64,000 nt of DNA, taken from assembly GCA_020425085.1 (NCBI GenBank), contig JAGQRW010000005.1, forward strand, positions 1-64,000. The letters are read 5' to 3'. Positions 1 through 8,015 of this stretch are shown piece after piece. The DNA comes from Paracoccaceae bacterium. Its GTDB lineage: Bacteria; Pseudomonadota; Alphaproteobacteria; Rhodobacterales; Rhodobacteraceae. Position 1 is the first letter of the stretch, and every line of letters begins with the position of its first letter. Both the position numbers and the translations under genes were made by a program. The notes under the pieces are model-generated. The model did not search any database. It had not been told where the DNA came from and worked only from the letters and a program-made list of their open reading frames with translations.

Positions 1-377
1 GCATGGAGCGTGAACTTGGCAAACTGCAAGCCTCGCTTGGCGGTATCCGCGAAATGGGCGGGGTGCCGGATCTGGTGGTGGTGATCGACACCAACAAGGA
101 ATCGCTGGCGGTGGCCGAGGCCAACAAGCTGGGCATTCCGGTGGTGGCGGTGCTTGACAGCAACTCGTCGCCCGACGGCATCGACTATCCGATCCCCGGC
201 AATGACGATGCTGCCCGCGCCATCGCGCTTTACTGCGATCTGATCTCGCGCGCGGCCCTTGACGGCATGACGGCGCAGCTTGGCCGCGCCGGTGTCGATA
301 TCGGCGCCATGGAAGAAGCCATCGCCGAAGAGGCCGTGGCCAACGCCGATGCCGCCGAACAAGCCGCCGAAGCCTGA
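1..377 (+). CDS. rpsB: 30S ribosomal protein S2, C-terminal part
   Basis: This is the 3' end of the gene for small-subunit ribosomal protein S2; the start lies before the window and bases 1-2 belong to a split codon. The visible part contains the conserved S2 stretch around [11 protein letters not shown], then [16 protein letters not shown] and the block [15 protein letters not shown], which are typical of the C-terminal half of the fold that sits near the S1 binding site. It ends in an alanine- and glutamate-rich tail, common in alphaproteobacterial S2. It is followed 87 bp later by tsf on the same strand, the usual bacterial rpsB-tsf order. No oddity is seen. The identification is firm. Confidence 0.97.
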   Translation, partial: MERELGKLQASLGGIREMGGVPDLVVVIDTNKESLAVAEANKLGIPVVAVLDSNSSPDGIDYPIPGNDDAARAIALYCDLISRAALDGMTAQLGRAGVDIGAMEEAIAEEAVANADAAEQAAEA

Positions 378-408
378 CATCAGGCCGATGTGAACAGGAA
401 TACCGGGC

Positions 409-430
409 GGGGCAGGCGGCAACCTGCCCC
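409..430 (+). promoter_or_regulatory. Hairpin in the rpsB-tsf spacer
   Basis: A perfect 8-bp inverted repeat, GGGGCAGG and CCTGCCCC, with a six-base loop sits between rpsB and tsf. No T-run follows, so it is probably not a full terminator. Its position suggests a partial attenuator or an RNA processing or stabilising structure separating expression of S2 from EF-Ts; that role is inferred. Confidence 0.5.
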
Positions 431-464
431 CGCGCCGCATAGAACAACTCCAAAGGAGAAACTG

Positions 465-1340
465 ATGGCTATTACTGCCGCTATGGTAAAAGAACTGCGT
501 GATCTGTCGGGCGCCGGCATGATGGACGCCAAACGCGCCCTGACCGAAACCGATGGCGACATGCAAGCCGCCGTTGACTGGCTGCGCACCAAGGGTCTGG
601 CGAGTGCCGCCAAGAAATCCGGGCGTACCGCCGCCGAGGGTCTGGTCGGGGTCAGCTCGGCCAACGGTGTCGGCGTGGCGGTCGAGGTCAACTCGGAAAC
701 CGATTTCGTTGCCAAGAACGCCGATTTTCAGTCGATGGTCGCCAGCATTGCCGCCGCGGCGATGAACGTTGCGGATCTGGACGCGCTGCTGGCCAGCCCG
801 GTCGGCGACAAGACGGTTTCCGAACTGGTGACCGACAAGGTCGCCACCATCGGCGAGAACATGCATGTCCGCCGCATGGCGCGGATCGAGGGCGACACGG
901 TTGCCTCTTATGTGCATAACGCCGCCGCGCCCGGCATGGGCAAGATCGGGGTTCTGGTGGCGATGAAGGGGACGGATAACGGCATCGGCCATCAGATCGC
1001 CATGCATGTCGCCGCCGCCAACCCGGCCTCGTTGTCGCAAAGCGATCTTGATCCGGCGATGATCGAACGTGAAAAGAACGTGCTGACCGAACAGGCGCGC
1101 GAATCCGGCAAGCCCGACAACATCATCGAGAACATGATCAAGGGCCGCATGAAGAAATTCTTTGAGGAGGTCACCCTGCTCAACCAGAAATTCGTCATCA
1201 ACCCGGACATCACGGTCGCCCAGGCGGCCAGCGAAGCCGGTGTCGAAATCGTCGGATTCGCCCGGCTGGAAGTCGGCGAAGGCATCGAAAAACGGGTCGA
1301 GGATTTCGCCGCCGAAGTGGCCAAGACCATCGGCGGCTGA
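465..1340 (+). CDS. tsf: Translation elongation factor Ts
   Basis: EF-Ts is the cytoplasmic guanine nucleotide exchange factor that recycles EF-Tu from GDP to GTP form. The product is 291 residues, within the normal range. It starts with the UBA-like N-terminal domain ending in the family signature around [16 protein letters not shown], continues with [16 protein letters not shown], and carries the second signature around [13 protein letters not shown]. The dimerisation domain follows. The start is the ATG at 465 because an AAAGGAG ribosome binding site lies just upstream; an in-frame start at 390 would add residues that do not belong to the family. It is co-directional with rpsB and is followed by a strong terminator at about 1370-1401. 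Confidence 0.98.
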   Translation: MAITAAMVKELRDLSGAGMMDAKRALTETDGDMQAAVDWLRTKGLASAAKKSGRTAAEGLVGVSSANGVGVAVEVNSETDFVAKNADFQSMVASIAAAAMNVADLDALLASPVGDKTVSELVTDKVATIGENMHVRRMARIEGDTVASYVHNAAAPGMGKIGVLVAMKGTDNGIGHQIAMHVAAANPASLSQSDLDPAMIEREKNVLTEQARESGKPDNIIENMIKGRMKKFFEEVTLLNQKFVINPDITVAQAASEAGVEIVGFARLEVGEGIEKRVEDFAAEVAKTIGG

Positions 1341-1368
1341 TCCAGCCCCGGCCATTGGCGAACACAAT

Positions 1369-1401
1369 CAAGCCCCGGCGCCCGCGTCGGGGTTTGTTTT
1401 T
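1369..1401 (+). terminator. Rho-independent terminator of tsf
   Basis: The sequence reads AAGCCCCG, a short GC-rich centre, then CGGGGTTT and a run ending TTTTT. The stem is GC-rich and directly followed by a T-run, 29 bases after the tsf stop codon. Confidence 0.85.
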
Positions 1402-1413
1402 GCCGCTTTCAGC

Positions 1414-1446
1414 ATAAAAAACGGTGCCGGGATGCCCGACACCGTT
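1414..1446 (-). terminator. Terminator-like hairpin, minus strand
   Basis: On the minus strand the stem AACGGTG/CACCGTT with an inner CGGG/CCCG stem is followed by six or more T residues (A-run at 1415-1421 on the plus strand). It lies about 210 bases beyond the LuxR-type gene, which already has its own terminator, so it either backs that one up, blocks readthrough into tsf, or ends an independent minus-strand transcript. Confidence 0.65.
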
Positions 1447-1639
1447 CTTATGCCGTCAACGTACAAGAAGAGGGAACTTCACTGCACCTTTCCGACGCGG
1501 GATAATCTGAATCTCTATAGATCCGACCCTCCCGAAGCTTCCATTGCCGAAAAACCCCGGCCTCCCGGTAGCTTCACGTTCCCCGGCCACAATTGCCACC
1601 ACTCACGGAACAGGTTGATAATGCCTCTGTTTTCGCCGC

Positions 1640-1662
1640 AAAAAAAGTAAGGGAAACCTTAC
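1640..1662 (-). terminator. Terminator overlapping the stop of the LuxR-type gene
   Basis: On the minus strand GTAAGG, loop TTTC, CCTTAC is followed by seven T residues (plus-strand A-run 1640-1646). The stem includes the TAA stop of the regulator gene at 1659-1661. Confidence 0.75.
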
Positions 1663-2483
1663 CTTGCGCCAGCTTTCTTTTCGCCGAATCGGATATTGTT
1701 TCCAATAGGTAAACAAACACCATCATAAGTAAAGAATTGGTTCTGCATCGAGGCAAATAAAACCGCCTGTGCCGTGGTCTCGGCCCCCAGGCTTTCGCGT
1801 GCCAGCCGCAGGTGTTTTTCGATCGTCGCCTGATTGAGATTCATGATGGTGGCGATATCCTGGATGGTCTTGCCATCGGCGACCCATTGCAGCACCTCGC
1901 GCTGACGCGGGGTCAGGGCGCGGGCCTGACATTCAAAGGGCAGGGTGGCGATCTTGACATTGAGCAGGTTGTTCAAAAGGACGATCTCATCGCCTTTGTC
2001 CTGCCAGATCAGATCGACCGCAGCCTGGTCCATTCCGCGCCGGGCGCATAGGCCGATCGCCGATTTGGAACGCTCGAAAACCGAGTCGAAACTGATCGAA
2101 TATCCGGCCTTGACCCCCATCTTTTCATTCAGATCAAGCACCCGGTTCTCGGCCTCGCTGGTCAGGCCGGCCTTGCGGCGGTCCCATGCCCATTGCCAGC
2201 TTTCCACCCCGGAATTCTTGGCCGCCCAAACCGTCATCGGCGCATCGCTGTAAAGCGATTCACCGAAATACCGATCGACATAGTCCTGGTCATGCTTGAT
2301 CAGGATGATGGCATCGGACGGATCGCCAAAATCGCCAAAGGTACGAAAGCGGCTGTAGCCATAGAGCATCCGGTCAAAACCATATTCCGCCATCCGCGCG
2401 ACATGCAGCGCCCAGACCTCCTCGATCGAGTTGCACTTGAGAACCTGATCTATATGGACAAGAAGCGGCGAAAGCGCAGTCAT
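1659..2483 (-). CDS. LuxR-family regulator with autoinducer-binding domain (orphan)
   Basis: This 274-residue protein has the two-domain layout of quorum-sensing regulators: an N-terminal autoinducer-binding domain (about residues 20-170) and a C-terminal GerE/LuxR helix-turn-helix (about 188-244, beginning ALTPRQREVLQWVADGKT). In the ligand pocket Tyr72, Asp80 and Trp98 match conserved LuxR positions, but the usual Trp is Tyr68 and the usual Asp-Pro is Asp80-Ala81, so ligand specificity may be altered or lost. A 30-residue tail after the HTH is unusual. No LuxI-type synthase gene is present in the window, so it looks like a solo regulator. It is divergent from the arsenite exporter gene across a long spacer rich in inverted repeats. 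Target genes are unknown. Confidence 0.85.
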   Translation of the reverse strand: MTALSPLLVHIDQVLKCNSIEEVWALHVARMAEYGFDRMLYGYSRFRTFGDFGDPSDAIILIKHDQDYVDRYFGESLYSDAPMTVWAAKNSGVESWQWAWDRRKAGLTSEAENRVLDLNEKMGVKAGYSISFDSVFERSKSAIGLCARRGMDQAAVDLIWQDKGDEIVLLNNLLNVKIATLPFECQARALTPRQREVLQWVADGKTIQDIATIMNLNQATIEKHLRLARESLGAETTAQAVLFASMQNQFFTYDGVCLPIGNNIRFGEKKAGAR

Positions 2484-2962
2484 CGGCCAATCCCCGCATC
2501 GGGTTGGCTTGGCGATAGCATGCCGTTCGGACAGGTCATTTTCAGGCCTCCCAATGGTTTCGTCGTTTAAAAGTCGGTTTTTCCCGGCGGTGGTCCGGGA
2601 CTGTTTTGATATTCTTCAATATCTTCAGTCTAGGCCGGTCTGCGCATCGGTGCAATCGGCATTGTTGGCATAACCAACGGCACGCTGCCGCAAGCAAAGT
2701 TCGACGCGCGGCAAATTACACGGTATCAACGTTTCAGGCATCTGAAGGGGCACGTCGCGGGGGCATAGTCATCAAAGGAGATTCATGCAGCGCTTTGTTA
2801 TTGTTACGGTATATCATTTTAACATAATCTTCATTATGCGTTATTTGCTAACCGCGTCAGGCCATGATCGGGCGATGACCGATTTGATGAATTGAACACC
2901 TGCCCCCCGCCTTGATAAGCAGCATGGCGGCAAGTCAGGCCCTGAACCAGGAAAGAATCGAT
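2484..2962. other. Long divergent spacer with several inverted repeats
   Basis: This 479-base region separates the LuxR-type gene from the arsenite exporter gene. It holds three inverted repeats: TCCCGG/CCGGGA at 2582-2600, GATATT-CTTC-AATATC at 2608-2623 and GTTGG-N5-CCAAC at 2664-2678. An AT-rich patch follows at about 2790-2850, together with a possible 36-codon reading frame at 2785-2895. A 73-codon frame at 2606-2827 lacks a good ribosome binding site and is probably not real. Confidence 0.5.
2785..2895 (+). CDS. Possible 36-residue small membrane-like protein
   Basis: This frame is short (36 codons) but starts with an ATG preceded at good spacing by AAAGGAG, one of the best ribosome binding sites in the region. 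The N-terminal half is hydrophobic ([15 protein letters not shown]), compatible with one membrane segment, and the rest is polar. It ends 67 bases before the start of the arsenite exporter gene and runs in the same direction, so it could be a leader peptide or a small protein of the same transcript. The base composition is more AT-rich than in neighbouring genes. I do not recognise a family, and a chance frame cannot be excluded. Confidence 0.3.
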   Translation: MQRFVIVTVYHFNIIFIMRYLLTASGHDRAMTDLMN

Positions 2963-4024
2963 ATGACCGACCATTCGCACGCCTCTGCCGCCGGACTTGG
3001 CACCTTTGAACGCTGGCTGTCGCTCTGGGTGGCGCTGGCGATTGGCGCTGGCCTGTTGCTGGGCAATGTCTTTGCCGGGCTGTTCGCCTTTTTGGCGTCG
3101 CTGGAGGTTGCATCGGTCAATCTGCCGGTGGCGGTGCTGATCTGGGCCATGGTCTATCCGATGATGGTCGGCGTCGATTTCGCCTCGTTGAAACGCATTG
3201 GCGACAAGCCAAAGGGTCTGGTGGTGACGCTGGTAGTGAACTGCCTGATCAAGCCATTCACCATGGCGGCGCTCGGCGTCGTGTTCTTCAACCACGTCTT
3301 TGCCAGTCTGATCCCGCCCGATGACGCCGAGGCGTATCTGGCCGGTGTCATCCTGCTTGGTGCTGCCCCCTGCACTGCCATGGTGTTCGTCTGGTCGAAC
3401 CTGACGCGCGGCGATGCCACCTATACGCTGGTTCAGGTCAGCGTCAACGATGTGGTGATGGTATTCGCCTTTGCGCCGATCGTGGCGCTCCTGTTGGGGG
3501 TGACCGATATCGTGGTGCCGTGGGATACCTTGCTGCTGTCGGTGGTGCTTTATGTCATGCTGCCGCTGGTGGCTGGATATCTGACGCGGCGGCGGCTGGT
3601 GCGAAATGGCGGTGCGGCGGCGGTGGCCGCCTTCAAGGCACGGGTGCAGCCGTTTTCGATCATCGGGCTGCTGGTAACCGTGGTGTTGCTGTTCGGCTTT
3701 CAGGGCGAGGTCATTCTGGCCCGTCCGCTGGTCATCGCGCTGATTGCGGTGCCGCTTCTTCTCCAGTCCTACGGTATCTTTTTTCTGGCCTATGCCGCGG
3801 CGCGGGCCTGGGGCATTCCGTTCAATGTTGCCGCCCCTTGTGCGCTGATCGGCACGTCGAATTTCTTTGAACTGGCGGTGGCGGTGGCAATCAGCCTGTT
3901 CGGGCTGGGTTCGGGTGCGGCGCTGGCCACCGTGGTCGGTGTGCTGGTCGAAGTGCCGGTAATGCTGTCGCTGGTCGCCTTTGCCAATCGCACACAGCAC
4001 TGGTTCCTGCCTGCACAGGACTGA
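2963..4024 (+). CDS. Acr3-family arsenite efflux transporter
   Basis: This 353-residue inner-membrane protein of about ten hydrophobic segments matches the Acr3 family (BART superfamily), which exports arsenite using the proton motive force. Key features are the segment [18 protein letters not shown] with the functionally essential cysteine (residue 137), and the late segments [14 protein letters not shown] and VLVEVPVML, which are typical of Acr3. The ATG at 2963 is chosen because AGGAAAG lies seven bases upstream; TTG 2912 and ATG 2924 are less likely. No arsR, arsC or arsH is adjacent, which is unusual because Acr3 is normally part of an ars operon. Regulation from the structured upstream spacer is possible. 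Antimonite could also be a substrate. Confidence 0.88.
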   Translation: MTDHSHASAAGLGTFERWLSLWVALAIGAGLLLGNVFAGLFAFLASLEVASVNLPVAVLIWAMVYPMMVGVDFASLKRIGDKPKGLVVTLVVNCLIKPFTMAALGVVFFNHVFASLIPPDDAEAYLAGVILLGAAPCTAMVFVWSNLTRGDATYTLVQVSVNDVVMVFAFAPIVALLLGVTDIVVPWDTLLLSVVLYVMLPLVAGYLTRRRLVRNGGAAAVAAFKARVQPFSIIGLLVTVVLLFGFQGEVILARPLVIALIAVPLLLQSYGIFFLAYAAARAWGIPFNVAAPCALIGTSNFFELAVAVAISLFGLGSGAALATVVGVLVEVPVMLSLVAFANRTQHWFLPAQD

Positions 4025-5113
4025 TCATTCGACCGGTTTTTTCTGGCGGTCAAACCATCTGAGCGACAGGCTGCTGATGATCACCGTAACGGCAATTCTG
4101 AACACATGCAGCGTGGTAACATAGACCGGATTGGCATTGAGGCTGAGGGCGATCAGCGCGGTTTCGGTCACGCCGCCGGGCGCAAAACTGATGAACAATA
4201 CCTGAAACGGCACATCAATCAGGCGCACCAGCAAACCGACCATCGCCGCCCCGATCAGCAGCATGCCGCTGACCGAAATCATCGCCAGCCAGAAACTTTT
4301 CCATAGTTGGCCGAGGCGGAACCCCCTGAAGCGACTGCCAAGGCCAGCCCCGACCACCACCTGCGCGCCGGAAATCACCCATGACGGCAATCCGACCAGG
4401 GTCAGCCCGAAATAATGCGCCAGCGCGCTAAGGATCAGCGGCCCGGTCAGGATGAAGGCCGGCAGGCGCAGCATCTTGCCGCCGGCCAGCCCGACAAATA
4501 CACAGCCCGCCAGCACCAGCCAGTCGGTGATCTCGATCGCCAGATCTGGGTTGCCGATGGTCATGCCGGCCGCGCTGCCGACCTGTTTGCCGGTGAAAAC
4601 CTGAAACAGGATCGGCAGGAATGTGATCACCAGAGTGATGCGAAGGAATTGTTGCAAGCTAAGGGTCTCGATCGCGCCGCCTGCCCGTTCGCCAAGGGCG
4701 ACACTTTCGATCAGCCCGCCCGGCATCGCCGAATAGAACGAGGTCACCTTGTCATACCGCCCCAGTTTGCGGAAAATCAGATAGTTGAACGACAGTGATG
4801 CCAGCACGATCATCACAACCGCCAGCGCGGGCAGCCAGAGGTTGTCGAACTCGGAAAATATCCCCGGATGGAACGAGCCGCCAATCATCACGCCGATCAC
4901 CGCCACGAACAGGTTTCTGACCGGCATCGGCAGCACTGGCGCAATGCCAAAAAGGTTGAAGCCGCTAAGCGTGGCAACGACCGAGGCAGCAAAGGCACCC
5001 AGCAGGAACGGCATCGGCGTTCCCAGCAGATGCGCCAGCCAGCCCCCTGCCGCGCCGATGACAATGGACAGCGCCATTGCGGCAAGTTTTTGCGGGCTGA
5101 AAAATGAAAGCAT
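4025..5113 (-). CDS. AbrB-family integral membrane protein
   Basis: This protein of 362 residues is almost entirely hydrophobic, with about ten membrane segments arranged as two similar halves, each carrying a glycine-rich stretch (GTPMPFLLGAF in the first, LTGPLILSALAHYFG in the second). That duplicated layout is characteristic of the AbrB family, named after an E. coli gene reported to affect aidB and often misannotated as ammonia monooxygenase. The family function is not settled; a transport role is likely. The ATG at 5113 fits the family start, and a TTG at 5206 would add a non-hydrophobic leader. It converges with the Acr3 gene with no spacer between stop codons. Confidence 0.8.
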   Translation of the reverse strand: MLSFFSPQKLAAMALSIVIGAAGGWLAHLLGTPMPFLLGAFAASVVATLSGFNLFGIAPVLPMPVRNLFVAVIGVMIGGSFHPGIFSEFDNLWLPALAVVMIVLASLSFNYLIFRKLGRYDKVTSFYSAMPGGLIESVALGERAGGAIETLSLQQFLRITLVITFLPILFQVFTGKQVGSAAGMTIGNPDLAIEITDWLVLAGCVFVGLAGGKMLRLPAFILTGPLILSALAHYFGLTLVGLPSWVISGAQVVVGAGLGSRFRGFRLGQLWKSFWLAMISVSGMLLIGAAMVGLLVRLIDVPFQVLFISFAPGGVTETALIALSLNANPVYVTTLHVFRIAVTVIISSLSLRWFDRQKKPVE

Positions 5114-5490
5114 CGGAGCGATATTCGGTTCAGTTCCCGGCCTTGTTAGCCAATTCAACGCTTTCGGGCCAGCGCAATCCACGCCGTGGCGACATGCACA
5201 TTTCAACCGATCGATAGCAGCGAATCACTTCGTTGCCCCCTGAAGGCGAGTAACCGGAATGAAACCCGCCTCTCTGCGGACAAATTGCCGCAAAATCCGT
5301 GAAATCAGCCACAATTAACCAAGTTTTTGTTTACACGGCCAAGAAACCGCCCCTAAACTTTAGGTTGAAGGGTCAACTGGTCGTTAAGTTTTTCACGCTA
5401 TCCTTGGGATTTTGCGGGGTCTGGCCGCCCATTTCCCAGTGGAAACAGCGTCGGATTTCTTGCGCCAAAATGCAAAAGGCGGAGGAATAA
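5114..5490. other. Divergent spacer with candidate promoter
   Basis: This stretch of 377 bases lies between the AbrB-family gene and the divergent 145-residue gene. A plus-strand frame from 5299 runs through it but lacks coding character. The only structure seen is the putative promoter with two adjacent palindromes at 5330-5377 and the GGAGG ribosome binding site at 5481. Confidence 0.5.
5330..5377 (+). promoter_or_regulatory. Candidate promoter overlapped by two palindromes
   Basis: TTTACA (5330-5335), an 18-base spacer and TAAACT (5354-5359) resemble a sigma-70 promoter reading toward the gene at 5491. The -10 element lies inside the perfect palindrome CCTAAA-C-TTTAGG (5352-5364), and a second inverted repeat GTTGA-AGGG-TCAAC (5364-5377) abuts it. 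The overlap suggests repressor control; the regulator is unknown. Confidence 0.4.
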
Positions 5491-5928
5491 GTGATCATCA
5501 AACATGATTTCGGCAATACCCGGATCAAGCGGTCAAGCCGCGACCGGCAACAACCGGTGGCGGAAACCTTGACGCGAACGCTTTTCATCGGGTTTGGCGG
5601 TTTGCTGGGCTTTCAGGACCAGGAAGGCAGCAGCGCGACAACCCTGTTCATGTCCTGCAATCGCCTGATGGCGATGACATCCGGGGAATTTGTCGGACAT
5701 GCCCCTAATCTGGTGCTGACGCCACTGGTCTGCGGCCCGAGGGACGCAGTGGATTTCGCGCAGAAACTGGCCAGTCTGGGCTTTTGCGGCCGGTATCGTG
5801 CGGTGGTGGACAGCCTGCCAAACATTCATCTGGTCCGCCAGGAGATCCGGGCAACCTGCCCGTCGATCGACTTTGATGTGATCGAACTCAGCGGGCGCGA
5901 CATCCGGAAACTGTCGTTGGAAAACTGA
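5491..5928 (+). CDS. Hypothetical protein, 145 residues
   Basis: I do not recognise a named family. The frame starts with GTG at 5491, supported by GGAGG five bases upstream, and the composition is like that of neighbouring genes, so it is probably real. The N-terminal 45 residues are basic and polar; from about residue 50 the sequence alternates hydrophobic strands and helices (NLVLTPLVCGPRDAVDFAQKLASLGF, then YRAVVDSLPN and SIDFDVIEL), which looks like a small Rossmann-like or receiver-like alpha/beta fold. The usual phosphoacceptor aspartate is not evident. It has no signal peptide or membrane segment and converges on the PLP enzyme gene with stop codons abutting. A signalling or regulatory role is only a guess. 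Confidence 0.65.
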   Translation: MIIKHDFGNTRIKRSSRDRQQPVAETLTRTLFIGFGGLLGFQDQEGSSATTLFMSCNRLMAMTSGEFVGHAPNLVLTPLVCGPRDAVDFAQKLASLGFCGRYRAVVDSLPNIHLVRQEIRATCPSIDFDVIELSGRDIRKLSLEN

Positions 5929-7110
5929 TCAACGGTTGCTGGCTTCGATGGCTTTGGCAAACTCGGCCTTGAGCTGGTCAATATCCTCGATACCTACGGA
6001 AATCCTGAAAAAACCTTCGGTTATGCCGATATCTTCGCGTTGTTTCGCGGTCAGTGCCCGGTGCGAGGATGAGGCAGGATGCGACAGTGTCGTGCCGATA
6101 TCGCCCAAGGTCGGCGCAAATGCTATATGCGGTGCTGCGCGGGTCAGGGCATTGGCGGATTCGCGTCCGCCGTTCAGGCGGAAACTGACCATATTGCCGA
6201 AATTGTCGCCCAGAACCGCCCGCGCGCGGTTGTGATCCGGATGATCCTGACGGCCGGGGTAAAGAACCTTGGCCACCCCATCCAGCCCGGCCAGATGATC
6301 GGCCAGCTTGGCGGCATTTTCCTGGGCGCGTTGATGCCTGAGGTCAAAGGAATAAAGCCCGCGTTCCGCCAGCCAGCATTCATATGGCGACGGGGCCAGC
6401 CCCCAGGTGACGGCGGCATCGACGATCATTGCCTGCAACTCGGGATCGCGCGCGGCAACATAGCCAAGCAGCACATCGGAATGCCCGGCCAGAAGTTTCG
6501 TCAGCGAATGGATGACGATATCGGCCCCCTTGGCCAGCGGCTGAAACCCGCGCGGCGTGGTAAAGGTATTGTCAACCATCAGCAACACGCCATGCCTTCG
6601 GGCAATGTCGACAATCGCCGCCATGTCGGCAATCCTTAGGGTGGGATTTGAAACCACCTCGACCAGAATGGCGCGGGTTTCCGGGCGGATCGCCGCCTCG
6701 AACGCCCTGGCGTCGGTCGGGTCGGCCAGATCGGCGGTGATGCCCAGTCGCGGCAGATCATGCCTGAGCAACCTCAGTGAGCGGCCATAAAGCTGATCGC
6801 CCGCCACCACGTGATCGCCAGCCTTCAGCGCGCCCAGAAACGCCGCCGAAACCGCCGCCATGCCGGACCCGGTGATCAGCCCGCCATTTGCCCCTTCCAG
6901 CCAGTCGATCTTGGCCGCCAGGATTTTGGCGTTGGGATGCCCCTCGCGGGCATAGGTATAGCCGCTTTCCTTGCCCTCATATAGCCGGTCCAGCGCATCC
7001 GGGCTTTCCGAGGCATAGGCTACCGAAGGCCAGATCGGTGTCACCAACGAGCGGCTTTCGGATTTCGGAAACTGGCTGCGCCTGACCAGCGAGCGTGGAT
7101 CGTCTGACAT
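5929..7110 (-). CDS. Trans-sulfuration PLP-dependent enzyme (MetC/MetZ type)
   Basis: This 393-residue cytoplasmic enzyme belongs to the Cys/Met metabolism PLP-dependent family (cystathionine beta-lyase, cystathionine gamma-synthase, O-succinylhomoserine sulfhydrylase). It shows the substrate loop YTYAREGHPN, the phosphate-binding GSGMAAVSAAF, the cofactor aspartate in MVDNTFTTP, the PLP lysine in HSLTKLLAGHSD (Lys205) and the C-terminal GTTLSHPASSSH segment. Sequence alone does not separate beta-lyase from sulfhydrylase; the SLTKLLAGHSD context and the Rhodobacterales setting favour cystathionine beta-lyase-like activity. The ATG at 7110 is preferred over TTG 7206 and ATG 7122 because GAGG lies upstream and the length then fits the family. 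No SAM riboswitch is seen upstream. Confidence 0.85.
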   Translation of the reverse strand: MSDDPRSLVRRSQFPKSESRSLVTPIWPSVAYASESPDALDRLYEGKESGYTYAREGHPNAKILAAKIDWLEGANGGLITGSGMAAVSAAFLGALKAGDHVVAGDQLYGRSLRLLRHDLPRLGITADLADPTDARAFEAAIRPETRAILVEVVSNPTLRIADMAAIVDIARRHGVLLMVDNTFTTPRGFQPLAKGADIVIHSLTKLLAGHSDVLLGYVAARDPELQAMIVDAAVTWGLAPSPYECWLAERGLYSFDLRHQRAQENAAKLADHLAGLDGVAKVLYPGRQDHPDHNRARAVLGDNFGNMVSFRLNGGRESANALTRAAPHIAFAPTLGDIGTTLSHPASSSHRALTAKQREDIGITEGFFRISVGIEDIDQLKAEFAKAIEASNR

Positions 7111-7238
7111 ATCTGGCCTCATGTTGATGAATTGCTGAAAATCCGGCCCGAGTGCTGGCGCGTCTCTTGCCGGATCGTCCGATTGATTGATAGCCTGAAT
7201 TTCCAACCCTTCACAAGTGTTTGCGCGGCCACCGGCAA

Positions 7239-8015
7239 TCAGTGATTGCGCCGGCCGGTGAACATGATCTTTGCCCCGTTGGGATCAGTGGCCTGAATCA
7301 GCCAGCCGCCATCGCCAGGAAGTTGGATCGGGCCAAGCCGCACCTGTCCGCCGCCTGTTTCCACCGCCGATTTTGCCCGGTCGATATCGCTGACGGTGAA
7401 CGCAAAGTTCCAGAAGGGTTGCGCGCCGGATTGCGGCAGATCCATCATTGCGCCGATCATGGCACCCTGGTGGTTGATGAAGGTGTAGTCGCCCGCATCC
7501 CCCATCGCCATAGCACAGCCATGTTCCCAGCCAAAAAGTTCGCGGTAAAATCCCAGTGCCGCAGTCTGGTCGGTGGTCACAAGCTCGTTCCAACTGCAAT
7601 GGCCGGGCGTATCCGGCGAAAATGCCCGGCTGTTCTGATCGCTGTCACCGCGCATCAGATAGAAATATGCACCCTGCGGGTCGCAGCAAAAGGCAAACCG
7701 GCCAATGCCGGGAATGTCCGTTGGCTGCATTTCAATGGTTCCGCCCAGCATTTTCACCCGTTCGGCCACGGCGTCAACATCGTTCACACCGACATAGATG
7801 AACCACATATCCGGCATGCCCTCAGCATGACCCGGCATCGGCAAAAGCCCCGCCACGGTATCAGCCCCGGCCGACGCGATGCGATAATCCGCCTGTGGGC
7901 CGCCCGGCGTTTTCAGGAAATGCCAATCCAGAACGCTGCCATAAAACACTTGGGCTGCATCCGGGTTTCTTGTCATCAACTCGTACCAGACAGGTGTTCC
8001 CTGGCGATTGGTCAT
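7239..8015 (-). CDS. VOC-family (glyoxalase-like) two-module protein
   Basis: This 258-residue protein consists of two vicinal-oxygen-chelate modules, about residues 1-125 and 135-258. Each begins with the typical strand-helix pattern (PVWYELMTRNPDAAQVFYGSVLDW and CSWNELVTTDQTAALGFYRELFGW), and the pattern TDPNGAKIMF appears near the end of the second. Two fused modules of this length occur in glyoxalase/bleomycin-resistance-like proteins, often annotated as putative hydroxylases. Metal ligands are only partly visible and no substrate can be assigned. It lies downstream of the suf operon on the same strand, separated by 139 bases, in the place where Rhodobacterales often carry further suf accessory genes; that need not imply a functional link. 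Confidence 0.82.
   Translation of the reverse strand: MTNRQGTPVWYELMTRNPDAAQVFYGSVLDWHFLKTPGGPQADYRIASAGADTVAGLLPMPGHAEGMPDMWFIYVGVNDVDAVAERVKMLGGTIEMQPTDIPGIGRFAFCCDPQGAYFYLMRGDSDQNSRAFSPDTPGHCSWNELVTTDQTAALGFYRELFGWEHGCAMAMGDAGDYTFINHQGAMIGAMMDLPQSGAQPFWNFAFTVSDIDRAKSAVETGGGQVRLGPIQLPGDGGWLIQATDPNGAKIMFTGRRNH

Larger units (their letters stand above)
1341..1658. other. Intergenic region tsf to luxR-type gene, three hairpins
   Basis: There is no convincing coding sequence here, although a plus-strand frame runs through it. It contains a plus-strand terminator for tsf (1369-1401), a minus-strand terminator-like hairpin at 1420-1446 with its A-run on the plus strand, and a second minus-strand terminator that overlaps the stop codon of the LuxR-type gene (1647-1662). 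The roughly 190 bases between the two minus-strand terminators are unexplained and could hold a small RNA. Confidence 0.6.

Noticed and set aside
1162-1650. Plus-strand 162-codon frame overlapping the end of tsf
   Set aside because: Its first part is a shifted-frame shadow of tsf and the rest runs through three hairpins.
2606-2827. Plus-strand 73-codon frame upstream of the Acr3 gene
   Set aside because: It has no ribosome binding site, crosses two inverted repeats and has no coding character.
2834-4000. Minus-strand open frame of 388 codons opposite the Acr3 gene
   Set aside because: The plus strand encodes a complete Acr3 transporter; the antisense product is a Gln/His/Arg-rich artefact.
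7111-7238. SAM-II or SAM/SAH riboswitch before the trans-sulfuration enzyme gene
   Set aside because: Alphaproteobacterial met genes often carry one, but I could not match the conserved sequence elements in this spacer.
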